Shown: positions 6,891-13,738, numbered from the stretch's first letter. The stretch is 14,219 bases of DNA from JBEKHI01 sp050012355 (GCA_050012355.1 JBEKHI010000305.1:1-14219); one strand, 5' to 3'. Numbers and translations are program-made. The notes: generated by a model not told the origin, from the sequence alone.

Positions 6891-7840
6891 CGGGAGTACC
6901 TCACTCGCGGGTCGAGGACCGCGTACAAGATGTCGGCGATCAGCGATCCGACCACCGTCGCGATCGCGACCACGATGACGAAGCCGAGCAGCGTGGGATA
7001 GTCCTGCTTCTGCGCCGACTGATAGAACAAGTAGCCCATGCCGGGGTAGTTGAAGACCGATTCGGTGATCAGCGCCCCGGACATGATCCCGGGGATGGAC
7101 AGGCCGAGCAGGGTGGCGATCGGGATCAGCGAGTTGCGCATCACGTGCCGCCACAGGACCCGGCGTTTGCTGGCGCCTTTGGCCCGCGCGGTACGCACGT
7201 AGTCCTCAGTGATGTTGTCCAGCACGGCCGAACGCATGTACCGGCTGAACAGCGCGATCGTGATGACCGCGAGGGTGATCACCGGTAGCGCCATGTCCCG
7301 CCAGTCGGTCAGGTCGTTGGCGATGCCGCCCTGCGGACCCTCCGCGCCGAAGATATGCAGCTTGACGGAGAACGCCAGGATCAGCACGGTACCGACGAAG
7401 AACGAGGGCGCCGCGTAGAACAGGAAGGACAGCGCGGTGAACGTGTAGTCGAGGGCCGAGTTCCGGCGGACCGCCTGCCACAAGCCGACCGGGATGGCGA
7501 TGATCAGCGCGATGATCGTGGAGATGCCGACCAGGATGATCGTCTTGGGCAGCCGCTGGCCGAGCAAGGACGCGACCGACTGGTCGAGCGTCCAGGAGAA
7601 CCCGAGGTTGCCCTGCAGCAGGTGACCGAGCCACAGCAGGTACTGCGACCACCAGGGCTTGTCGAACCCGTACTCCCGGTTGAACTGCGCCAGGACCTGC
7701 GGGTTGCGGTAGGCGGACGGGCCGAGGATGGCGACCGCCACGTTACCGGGGATGGCCCGCAGCAGAACGAACGTGATCATGGTGACGAGGAGCACCACGA
7801 TCGCCGCCTGCAAAATGCGACGGACGAAGAAGCCGATCAT
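6887..7840 (-). CDS. Peptide ABC importer permease, DppB/OppB-type
   Basis: Integral membrane subunit (317 aa, usual length) that pairs with the DppC-type permease to form the channel. Helix 1 is at 9-28 with the family's RRILQ start, followed by the large periplasm-facing loop containing NREYGFDKPWW (54-64). Five further helices start at about 101. The EAA loop is at 213-240 (DYVRTARAKG, ending in RNSLIP). The ATG at 7840 has GGAAAG about 8 bases upstream. It is separated from the binding-protein gene by a 58-base gap containing a strong hairpin, and is translationally coupled to the next permease by ATGA. Confidence 0.95.
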   Translation of the reverse strand: MIGFFVRRILQAAIVVLLVTMITFVLLRAIPGNVAVAILGPSAYRNPQVLAQFNREYGFDKPWWSQYLLWLGHLLQGNLGFSWTLDQSVASLLGQRLPKTIILVGISTIIALIIAIPVGLWQAVRRNSALDYTFTALSFLFYAAPSFFVGTVLILAFSVKLHIFGAEGPQGGIANDLTDWRDMALPVITLAVITIALFSRYMRSAVLDNITEDYVRTARAKGASKRRVLWRHVMRNSLIPIATLLGLSIPGIMSGALITESVFNYPGMGYLFYQSAQKQDYPTLLGFVIVVAIATVVGSLIADILYAVLDPRVRYSR

Positions 7841-7860
7841 CGGTGAGCTTTCCGGGTGAT

Positions 7861-7892
7861 GGGCGGCGGGGACGTTGCCGTCCCCGCCGCCC
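7861..7892 (-). terminator. Intercistronic hairpin between binding-protein and permease genes
   Basis: A perfect 13-bp GC stem (7861-7873 with 7880-7892) and 6-base loop begin 6 bases after the stop of the binding-protein gene. There is no T-run. In peptide and sugar importers such hairpins usually let some transcripts stop, or protect the upstream mRNA, so that the binding protein is made in excess over the membrane subunits. Which of the two applies is not visible from sequence. Confidence 0.65.
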
Positions 7893-7898
7893 GCGTGA

Positions 7899-9830
7899 TC
7901 ACTTGGTGAAGTACCAGTTCTCCGGGTTGATGGCGTCGGTCGTGGACTGCGGGATCACCCCGTGCAGGTTGTTCACGACCTCGGTGAGCTCGTACACGCC
8001 GTTCGGCTGCCACATGACGGGCACCTGCTTGGCCAGGTAGTCCTGCCAGTTGTACATCGGCGTCAGCGAGCTACCGGTCAGCGTCTGGTCGATCAGCGAG
8101 TCGTTCTGGCTGTCGGTGAAGCCGCCGGAGTTCGCCCCGGAGCCGGACAGGAACAGCGTCTCGCCGCTCGGGTAGTAGTCCGGTGAGAACGTCCAGCCGC
8201 CGCCCCAGTCGGCCATGTCCCAGTCGCAGGAGATGTGCGCGACGACGCAGTTACCGGCAGCCTCCGCGGTTACCTGGTCGAACGGCTTGGGTGACAGGCT
8301 GATCTTGATGCCCAGCTGCGCGGTGTTCGACTGGAACTGGGTCATCTCTGACTCGATCCAGTTGGTGCCGGTCGCGTACGCCAGGTTGAAGCTCAGCGTC
8401 TTGCCCTTGCTGATTCCCGATCCGCACTCGCTCGGCGTCTCGCAGACCGTGGTGCCGTTGGCGACTACCTTCCAGCCGTGGCTGGTCAGCAGGTCTTTGG
8501 CCTTGGTCGGGTTGTACGGGAACGGGTCGCCCTGCTTGCCGGTGCTCGACAGGTAATCGGTGGCCGGGTAGGTCGGCACCGGGCCGACCGTGTAGAGGCC
8601 GTAACCCTTGAGCGGGCCCTGGATGACCGCCTGCTGATCCATCAGGTAGGCGAGCGCCTGCCGGAAGTACAGCTGCTTCATGACCGGGCCGTTGCCGGTT
8701 GTCGACTGGAGGTTCAGCGGGAAGTAGTTGATGCCCCACGAGTACAGCGGGTCCAGCGTGTAGCCGTTGAGCGGGTTGGTGCCGGTGGTGGCGTTCGCCG
8801 GTTTGGTCGGCGCGTCCGTCGTCGGCAGGTAACCGACGTCGAGCTGCTGGCCGCCGGAGCCGTTGGCCTGCAGCACGTTGTACTCGGCGCTCTCGGTGGT
8901 GAACGGGACCTCCTGGAACTTGGCGAGGCTCGCCTTCACCGGGCCGGAGTAGTCCTTGTTCGGCACGAAGGTGGAGTTACCGTCGGAGTTGAAGGACTGC
9001 AGCTTCCACGGGCCATCCACCACCGACCACAGCGGGCTCGATGCGTAGGTGGTCATCGACTGCGACTGGCTGTTCAGGTAGGAGTACACCGCCGAGCAGT
9101 CGCTGACGTCGTTGGTGCAGTCGCTGGCGCCGCTCGCCGTCCGGTCCCACGCCTGCGGCATCGGGGTGATCTGGCTCAGCTCGTTGTAGGTGAACCAGGT
9201 GTGGTTGTAGTTCTTGTTCATCGTCATGGTCACCGTGTTGTCGCTGGTGGCCTTGATGTCACTGACGTTGCTCGGGAAGCCGCCCGGCACGTACGCGCCC
9301 CAGTCCGCGGTGCCCACGGACTGCAGCATGTGGATCCAGAACAGCACGTCGTTGGCGGTCACGGTGGTGCCGTTCGACCACTGCCAGTGCTTCAGCGTGA
9401 TCGTCACCTGGTTGCCGTTGTAGACCGGCTGGTTCGCCACGCTCAGGCTCGCGTTCAGCGTCGGGCTCGCGCCGTTGCCGAACCAGTACAGCGGCCGGTA
9501 CATCAGGTACTGGAAGTACTGTGAGTTGGACACGCTGAAATACGTGCTGCTGTCGAACGGGAAGATGTAGTTCGGCGTCACCGACGGAGGCAGAGCGTAC
9601 GTGGCGGTGCCCCCCGACACCTTGGTCCCGCCGGTGCTGGTGCTGCTCGAGCCGCCGCTGCCGCTGCTGCCGCACGCCGCGGCCAGCAGGATCAAGGCGG
9701 CGGCGCCGCCCATAGCGGCGATCCGCTTCGGGCGTGTCGTGAGGCGGGGACGGCGACGGTGGCGGCCTCGCGTGTGCTGCCGTCCGGTGTCGGCTAGCCC
9801 GGTGTCGGCCCGCTCTGGGGATGCTCCCAT
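7899..9830 (-). CDS. Peptide-binding lipoprotein of the ABC importer (SBP family 5)
   Basis: Extracytoplasmic solute-binding protein of the DppA/OppA type (643 aa), expected to be tethered to the outer face of the membrane and to deliver peptides to the permeases. After an Arg-rich lead of about 39 residues comes a hydrophobic helix (41-52) and AAAC with the lipid-accepting Cys53. A Gly/Ser/Thr linker (54-70) and the SBP_bac_5 fold follow; typical features are LKHWQWSNGTTVTANDVLFW near residue 142 and FRQALAYLMDQQAV in the second lobe. AGGA lies 10 bases before the ATG at 9830. It is the first gene of the importer operon. The lead before the signal helix is long for a lipoprotein; a start at the internal Met40 would remove it but has no good ribosome binding site. 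Binding of peptides is inferred from family and operon; some relatives bind other solutes. Confidence 0.93.
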   Translation of the reverse strand: MGASPERADTGLADTGRQHTRGRHRRRPRLTTRPKRIAAMGGAAALILLAAACGSSGSGGSSSTSTGGTKVSGGTATYALPPSVTPNYIFPFDSSTYFSVSNSQYFQYLMYRPLYWFGNGASPTLNASLSVANQPVYNGNQVTITLKHWQWSNGTTVTANDVLFWIHMLQSVGTADWGAYVPGGFPSNVSDIKATSDNTVTMTMNKNYNHTWFTYNELSQITPMPQAWDRTASGASDCTNDVSDCSAVYSYLNSQSQSMTTYASSPLWSVVDGPWKLQSFNSDGNSTFVPNKDYSGPVKASLAKFQEVPFTTESAEYNVLQANGSGGQQLDVGYLPTTDAPTKPANATTGTNPLNGYTLDPLYSWGINYFPLNLQSTTGNGPVMKQLYFRQALAYLMDQQAVIQGPLKGYGLYTVGPVPTYPATDYLSSTGKQGDPFPYNPTKAKDLLTSHGWKVVANGTTVCETPSECGSGISKGKTLSFNLAYATGTNWIESEMTQFQSNTAQLGIKISLSPKPFDQVTAEAAGNCVVAHISCDWDMADWGGGWTFSPDYYPSGETLFLSGSGANSGGFTDSQNDSLIDQTLTGSSLTPMYNWQDYLAKQVPVMWQPNGVYELTEVVNNLHGVIPQSTTDAINPENWYFTK

Positions 9831-9922
9831 GGTGCGCGGTTCCTAACTATCGTTCTGACATGCTTCTCGCGGGCGACGCCGGACTGGCGGACCGCCTGGC
9901 CGGAGCATTCCCCGTTATCAGC

Positions 9923-9952
9923 AATATACGCAGCGTAATCATTTCGTGGCAT
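9923..9952 (-). promoter_or_regulatory. Possible promoter of the peptide importer operon
   Basis: On the minus strand ATGCCA (9947-9952), an 18-base spacer and TATATT (9923-9928) form a plausible sigma-70-type promoter, giving a leader of about 85 bases. A perfect 11-base inverted repeat TACGC-A-GCGTA (9927-9937) overlaps the -10 box and could be a regulator site, but it is short and may be chance. Confidence 0.35.
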
Positions 9953-10217
9953 GTTGATGGAATATGCGGCCTGTCTGGTGCTAAGCCTTACAAAGTTGGA
10001 CAGAACGGCGGGGGTTGGGGCTCGCGGCTCGCCGCGGCCCGCGGCTGGAGCGGGTTACGTGGCCCGAGTTGCCAGTGGGGCTGGTGGGATTTTCTTGGGG
10101 GCCATGGATGTCCCATCGATGGCGCTATTGCGCCAGCAATGTCCCATCGACGGGCCTGTAGAAGCACCTGGCGCGGGCCGCGAGACGCGAAGCGGCCTAG
10201 TGGCGGAGGCAAGCAAA
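9953..10217. other. Gene-free stretch between the importer operon and menF
   Basis: Together with 9831-9952 this makes 387 bases without a gene. The left third holds the possible importer promoter. The centre (10021-10050) is very GC-rich with overlapping small inverted repeats, including GCCGCGG-C-CCGCGGC. The right part (10108-10150) holds a direct repeat and hairpin listed separately, lying downstream of the menF stop codon. Short plus-strand frames here lack ribosome binding sites and recognisable content. Confidence 0.6.
10108..10150. repeat. 12-bp direct repeat flanking a hairpin
   Basis: ATGTCCCATCGA occurs at 10108-10119 and again at 10139-10150, 31 bp apart start to start. Between them TGGCGC-TATT-GCGCCA (10120-10135) can fold into a 6-bp hairpin. 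The first copy also forms the 10-bp palindrome CCATCGATGG (10113-10122). The unit lies about 70 bases past the menF stop, so the hairpin could terminate menF transcripts. Repeats of this form also occur in the ends of some insertion sequences, but no transposase is nearby. Confidence 0.6.
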
Positions 10218-11498
10218 TTACGGCTCTAGGGCGGCCTGCATGGGGCGGAACTTGACCTGCGCCTCGGCGAGCTCGGTGGCCGGGTCGGATCCGGCGACTA
10301 TGCCGCAGCCGGCGAATAGCCGGGCGCGGTCGCCGGCCACCTGGGCGCAGCGCAGCGCGATGCCCCATTCGCCGTTGCCGTCGGCGTCGATCCAGCCCAC
10401 CGGACCCGCGTAACGATCGCGGTCCATCTGCTCGAGTTCCCTGATCAACTCGATGGCGGCCTCGGTTGGGGTCCCGCCGACCGCGGCGGTCGGGTGCAGG
10501 GCACCGGCGAGGGCCAAGGCGGAGCGGTCGCGTTTATCCGGCGCTAGGGTGCCGTTCACCTTCGTGCCGAGATGCTGCACGTTGGCCAGTCGCAGCAGGC
10601 CGGGGCGCCCCGGGATGGTGAGATCCGCACAGAGCGGCTCAAGGATCTCGCGGACCGAGGCCGCCGCGTAGGCGTGCTCCTCGGTGTTCTTCGCGGAGCG
10701 AAGCAGTTCGGCGGCCAGCGCGGCGTCCTCGTCGGGGCTCGCGCCCCGCGGGATGGTGCCCGCCAGCACCAGAGCGCTGACCTCGGTGCCTCGCCGCCTG
10801 ATGAGCAGTTCCGGGGTGGCGCCGAGCAGCCCGGCGACGGCGAACGTGTAGCAGTCGCGGTAACGCGAGGCCAGCCGGCGCAGCAGGACGCGCTGGTCGA
10901 TGGGCTCGTCGGCGGTGGCGAACAGGTCGCGGGCCAGCACCACCTTCTGCAAATCGCCGACCATGATCCGGCGGACCGCCGCGGCCACCGCGCGCTCCCA
11001 TATCGGGGCGGCGAGCGAGCCGTCGTGCCAGCGCACCTGACCGGGGCTTACCAGCGGAGCGCGCTCAGCAGCGACCGGAGCGCCGTCGCCGATCGTGGTC
11101 AGCCAGGCGTTCCCGACTCCGTCGCGGCCCAGCACGACGCGGGGCACCACGAGCACGGACCCTTCGCACGACGGGTCGAACGTGAAGCTGCCGAACGCGA
11201 CCGCGCCAGTTCCCGGCAACCGCACCTCGTCGGTAACGCTGGCTCCGTCGAAGAGCTCGCGAACCCACTTCTCCCCGGCGGTGAACCTGTCGGTGCCCGC
11301 CGGCAGCGATACCCTGGCGACCTCGCCCCAGCCGATAATGCCCGCGCCTCGGCGCACCCAGGCGAGCGGCCCGGGGCCGTCGGGCTCGCCCGGCACTGGC
11401 AGCCCGGCGAGCAGGTCTTCGGGGTCGTCTATGGGGGTTGTGCGTACCGTCAGCCGGTCACCGGCCAGGACGCTCGTCGTGGGCCGGACACCTGTCAT
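10218..11498 (-). CDS. menF: Isochorismate synthase
   Basis: Chorismate-binding enzyme (426 aa) converting chorismate to isochorismate, the first step towards menaquinone or catechol siderophores; Mg2+-dependent and cytoplasmic. Numbered from this ATG, landmarks are LQKVVLARD (183-191) with K185 as general base, ATPELLI with E230 as general acid, AGTIPRG, SAKNTEEH (268-275) with metal ligand E274, GTKVNG, LHPTAAVGGTPT, and the closing TELAEAQVKF with a second metal glutamate. The KN in SAKNTEEH and the lysine base fit isochorismate synthase rather than anthranilate or aminodeoxychorismate synthase. The ATG has no Shine-Dalgarno but sits 8 bases after TACAAT, pointing to a leaderless mRNA. A TTG three codons upstream overlaps that box and is less likely. 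No other men gene or siderophore NRPS is in the window, so the menaquinone assignment is by default. Confidence 0.93.
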   Translation of the reverse strand: MTGVRPTTSVLAGDRLTVRTTPIDDPEDLLAGLPVPGEPDGPGPLAWVRRGAGIIGWGEVARVSLPAGTDRFTAGEKWVRELFDGASVTDEVRLPGTGAVAFGSFTFDPSCEGSVLVVPRVVLGRDGVGNAWLTTIGDGAPVAAERAPLVSPGQVRWHDGSLAAPIWERAVAAAVRRIMVGDLQKVVLARDLFATADEPIDQRVLLRRLASRYRDCYTFAVAGLLGATPELLIRRRGTEVSALVLAGTIPRGASPDEDAALAAELLRSAKNTEEHAYAAASVREILEPLCADLTIPGRPGLLRLANVQHLGTKVNGTLAPDKRDRSALALAGALHPTAAVGGTPTEAAIELIRELEQMDRDRYAGPVGWIDADGNGEWGIALRCAQVAGDRARLFAGCGIVAGSDPATELAEAQVKFRPMQAALEP

Positions 11499-11506
11499 GA
11501 GCGCCA

Positions 11507-11512
11507 ATTGTA
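11507..11512 (-). promoter_or_regulatory. -10 box for a leaderless menF transcript
   Basis: TACAAT on the minus strand matches TATAAT at five of six positions and ends 8 bases before the menF ATG, so transcription should start at or within a base or two of the A of the start codon. No good -35 box is seen at the usual distance. The absence of a ribosome binding site agrees with leaderless initiation. Confidence 0.45.
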
Positions 11513-11550
11513 ATGGTCAGGCATGGATTGACCGTCCAGCGGGGCTCCAG

Positions 11551-12612
11551 TCAGAACAGAGTCTGCTGCCGGGGGAGCCATGCTGGCGGGTCCGGCTGTG
11601 GCGGTCCGGGAGAGACCTGCTCGACGGCGCGGCCCCGGCCGCGGTTGCCCCGTCTGCCGATACCGTACCGCTCGGCCAGTTCTCTGACCTGTCCGTTGAT
11701 CCGCTCCTGGTATTTCTTGGGGGCGTAGGCGCCGCGGCCGTAGAACTCCTCGTACCGAGGCACCAGATCGGGATGAGCCTGGCGCAGCCAGCCGAGGAAC
11801 CACTCGCGGGCACCCTTGCGCAGGTGCAGCACGATCGGCGAGACATGCGTCGCGCCGGTCTCCGCGATCCGCCGCACCGTGACGTCGAGCTGGCTCAAGG
11901 AGTCCGACAGGTACGGGACAATGGGTCCCATCAGCACGCCGCAGTCCAGCCCGCTGTCGTTGAACGTCGCGCAGGCCTCGAGCCTCCGTTCCGGCGCCGG
12001 GGTGCCAGGCTCGATAAGTCGCCAAAGCGATTTATCGACAAAGCCCGCCGAAACGTTGAGTCCGACCTGGGTGACCTCAGCCGCTTCCTGGAGCAGGTCC
12101 AGGTCGCGCAGGATCAGCGTTCCCTTGGTCAAGATGGAGAACGGGTTGGCGGCGTCGCGCAGCGCCGAGATGATGCCGCGCATCAGCTCGTACCGGCCCT
12201 CCGCGCGCTGGTAGCAGTCCACGTTCGTGCCCATCGCGATGGGCTCGCCGCGCCAGCTGGGGGAGGCGAGCTTGTTGCGCAGCAACTCGGGCGCGTTGAC
12301 CTTGACGATGATCTTGGAGTTGAAGTCCTCACCCGAGTCCAGGTCGAGATACGTGTGACTGTTGCGCGCGAAACAATAATTGCATGAATGCTGGCATCCC
12401 CGGTAGGGATTGATCGTCCAGCGGAACGGCACGTGTGATGCCTCGGGGACCCGGTTGACGATCGAGCGGGCTTGGACCTCGTAAAAGGTCATGCCACTGA
12501 AGCCGGGCGTGTCGAAGGTGCGGACGACTGACCGCCGCTCGATGAGCGGCTGGACCGGGGAAGCGGCGTCGCCAAGAGCCGCGTCGTCCAGCAGGAGGTT
12601 GTCCCAGCGCAT
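11551..12612 (-). CDS. Rv2578c-family radical SAM protein (SplB-like)
   Basis: Iron-sulfur enzyme of 353 aa expected to cleave S-adenosylmethionine and generate a radical; the reaction of this subfamily is not known to me. The CX3CX2C cluster motif is at C73, C77 and C80 (RGCQHSCNYCFAR, 71-83). Other conserved segments are TINPYRGC, GTNVDCYQRAEGRY (128-141), SILTKGTL (159-166), and a C-terminal end in PRQQTLF like that of mycobacterial Rv2578c, which it resembles end to end. The family is related to the SplB/COG1533 group containing spore photoproduct lyase, hence a possible DNA-lesion role. The start MRWDN at 12612 matches the family's N-terminus; an ATG three codons earlier is an alternative. 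No Shine-Dalgarno is present, but a -10 box ends 7 bases upstream, suggesting a leaderless mRNA. A LexA-like palindrome overlaps the -35 box. Confidence 0.9.
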   Translation of the reverse strand: MRWDNLLLDDAALGDAASPVQPLIERRSVVRTFDTPGFSGMTFYEVQARSIVNRVPEASHVPFRWTINPYRGCQHSCNYCFARNSHTYLDLDSGEDFNSKIIVKVNAPELLRNKLASPSWRGEPIAMGTNVDCYQRAEGRYELMRGIISALRDAANPFSILTKGTLILRDLDLLQEAAEVTQVGLNVSAGFVDKSLWRLIEPGTPAPERRLEACATFNDSGLDCGVLMGPIVPYLSDSLSQLDVTVRRIAETGATHVSPIVLHLRKGAREWFLGWLRQAHPDLVPRYEEFYGRGAYAPKKYQERINGQVRELAERYGIGRRGNRGRGRAVEQVSPGPPQPDPPAWLPRQQTLF

Positions 12613-12619
12613 GTTACAC

Positions 12620-12648
12620 ATCGTAGAACGGCTATTCGATCAGAGCAA
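12620..12648 (-). promoter_or_regulatory. Predicted leaderless promoter of the radical SAM gene
   Basis: On the minus strand TTGCTC (12643-12648), a 17-base spacer and TACGAT (12620-12625) form a promoter whose -10 box ends 7 bases before the ATG at 12612. Transcription should therefore begin at the start codon. The -35 box is the edge of the 20-bp palindrome described next. Confidence 0.5.
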
Positions 12649-12662
12649 ACACATGTTCGCTC
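12643..12662. promoter_or_regulatory. LexA/SOS-box-like palindrome
   Basis: The minus-strand text GAGCGAACATGTGTTTGCTC is a 20-bp imperfect palindrome (8 of 10 base pairs match). Its core GCGAAC-ATGT-GTTTGC agrees at 9 of 12 specified positions with the mycobacterial SOS box TCGAAC-N4-GTTCGA, with the same 4-base spacing. It overlaps the predicted -35 box of the radical SAM gene, where a bound repressor would block polymerase. It could also influence rightward transcription towards the DUF3040 gene. LexA binding is an inference. Confidence 0.5.
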
Positions 12663-12756
12663 ATGTCGGATATCGTGACGCGCAACTGAACGTGTACTCA
12701 GAAGACCAGGTCATCGGGTTACGAAGCTACTACTGAGCGTCGAGGAGGTAAAAAGA

Positions 12757-12786
12757 GTGGGGAACAAAGTCAGAACGATTGGATAA
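12757..12786 (+). CDS. Possible 9-codon leader peptide with strong ribosome binding site
   Basis: A full AGGAGGT (12743-12749) stands 7 bases before a GTG that opens a 9-codon frame reading MGNKVRTIG and ending in TAA. The ribosome binding site is the best match in the window, yet it serves no long gene. The frame lies 65 bases upstream of the DUF3040 start and could act as a leader peptide or be a remnant of a lost gene. No codon run or attenuator fold is obvious, so function is not claimed. The rest of 12663-12850 shows nothing I can name. Confidence 0.3.
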   Translation: MGNKVRTIG

Positions 12787-12850
12787 AGCTGCCCGCAGTG
12801 GGGGATAGTAAGAGAGTTCCTGCCGGGGCGTGACGCGGAGGTTAAGCGCT

Positions 12851-13216
12851 ATGGCGCTTTCGATGGACGAGCAGCGTATGCTCGCGGAGATTGAACAGCG
12901 GCTCGCCGCTGAGGATCCGGCGCTGGCCGCGAGGCTGTCGTCGTTCCGCAGGGCCGGGCTTGGCACGTTGCTGCGCTCGCCGCGGGTACGGATCGTCGGA
13001 TCCGTGTTCACGGTGGCGGTAGTAGCGGTGGTCTCGCTCGTCATCTATGCCATGGTCCCGCTGCGCGCGGACCACGCCGCCACCGCGAAGGCGACGTTCA
13101 CCAGCAGTCCGCAAGCCGCGGCGGTCAAACCGGTGGTGACGGTGCCGAGCGCGAGCGTGAAGAACACCCACGCGCGTGCCGCCAGCACGGTACACAGCGC
13201 CCAGCCGAGCAAGTAG
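12851..13216 (+). CDS. DUF3040-family membrane protein
   Basis: Small membrane protein (121 aa) of unknown function found widely in actinobacteria. The N-terminal signature MALSMDEQRMLAEIEQRLAA (1-20) followed by EDPALAARL matches the DUF3040 opening. A single hydrophobic helix lies at 47-69, and the C-terminal part (70-121) is a low-complexity Ala/Thr/Ser/Val tail that may lie outside the cell. Many family members have two adjacent helices; only one is clear here. GGAGG stands 9 bases before the ATG; a GTG seven codons upstream is less well placed. The stop codon directly abuts the stop of the convergent gene with no base between, leaving no room for a terminator between the two genes. Confidence 0.82.
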   Translation: MALSMDEQRMLAEIEQRLAAEDPALAARLSSFRRAGLGTLLRSPRVRIVGSVFTVAVVAVVSLVIYAMVPLRADHAATAKATFTSSPQAAAVKPVVTVPSASVKNTHARAASTVHSAQPSK

Positions 13217-13738
13217 TCAGTAGTCGCGCCAGAGTTGGACGAGGTAGCGCTCGACGCCTTCCAGCTTGTGCTTCTCGTACTGGAACTCGTCGCTGAGCGG
13301 GTCATGGTGCCGGTCGAACAGCTCGGCGTACATCTGCGGCACCGCCTCGCGAAACCGCGCGAACACCCGGACCTCGTAGTAGCCGACCCCGCCGGATAGC
13401 CGCAGCGCCCGCACCGCTGTTCCGGCCGCCCCCATCGAGATCGTGATCGCGCCGCGCAGGTAGAGCCTGGCCTTGCCCTCGTCCTCCCAGCCGTCCGGCA
13501 TCAGCGGGGCGCCGTCCCATTCCTCGAGTACGAGCCGGACGTCGATGTCCTGCTGCAGGCTGCCCACCCACAGCTGCTCGCGGTTCGCGGACACCAGCGT
13601 GCCGATCGGCGGCAGCGGACCGCCGGGGGCCTCCGGGTCGGTCTCAGGATCGTGGATGCGGAACATGCGCTTGTCGGGGAAAACGGGCATCACGAGTTGC
13701 AGTAGCCTGCGGTTGGAAGTCCCCCCTTCGGGCACCAT
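13217..13738 (-). CDS. Protein of unknown function, 173 aa
   Basis: I do not recognise this family. The protein is soluble, with no signal peptide or membrane helix, and is acidic overall with many Trp and aromatic residues. The middle (about 48-125) alternates hydrophobic and polar residues, as in a beta-rich fold: IGTLVSANREQLWVGSLQQD, then VRLVLEEWDGAP, ARLYLRGAITISMG and YYEVRVFARFR. The C-terminal 40 residues are more helical, with paired His (HH, about 143-144) and a WRDY end. No catalytic motif is evident. GAGGTGGC lies directly before the ATG at 13738; Met17 is an alternative start without a ribosome binding site. Regular codon use and clean boundaries argue that it is real. Its stop codon touches that of the DUF3040 gene, and the P450 gene diverges upstream. 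Confidence 0.7.
   Translation of the reverse strand: MVPEGGTSNRRLLQLVMPVFPDKRMFRIHDPETDPEAPGGPLPPIGTLVSANREQLWVGSLQQDIDVRLVLEEWDGAPLMPDGWEDEGKARLYLRGAITISMGAAGTAVRALRLSGGVGYYEVRVFARFREAVPQMYAELFDRHHDPLSDEFQYEKHKLEGVERYLVQLWRDY

Noticed and set aside
6891..7154. N-terminal extension of the DppC-type permease
   Set aside because: The extra 88 codons are an out-of-frame reading of the upstream permease gene. The ATGA-coupled start at 6890 gives the family's normal length.
8478..9524. 348-codon plus-strand open frame across the binding-protein gene
   Set aside because: Antisense of a clear SBP family 5 gene, with Arg/Val/His-rich low-information text.
9927..9937. TACGC-A-GCGTA inverted repeat as a definite operator
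   Set aside because: Perfect but only 5 bp per arm and single; mentioned with the promoter but too short to call by itself.
10021..10050. GC-rich inverted repeats as an origin or regulatory RNA
   Set aside because: Small GC palindromes are expected by chance at this base composition; no DnaA boxes or conserved RNA fold are visible.
12611..12736. Short plus-strand frame ending just before AGGAGGT
   Set aside because: It covers the radical SAM promoter and palindrome, has no ribosome binding site and no recognisable content; coding is unlikely.
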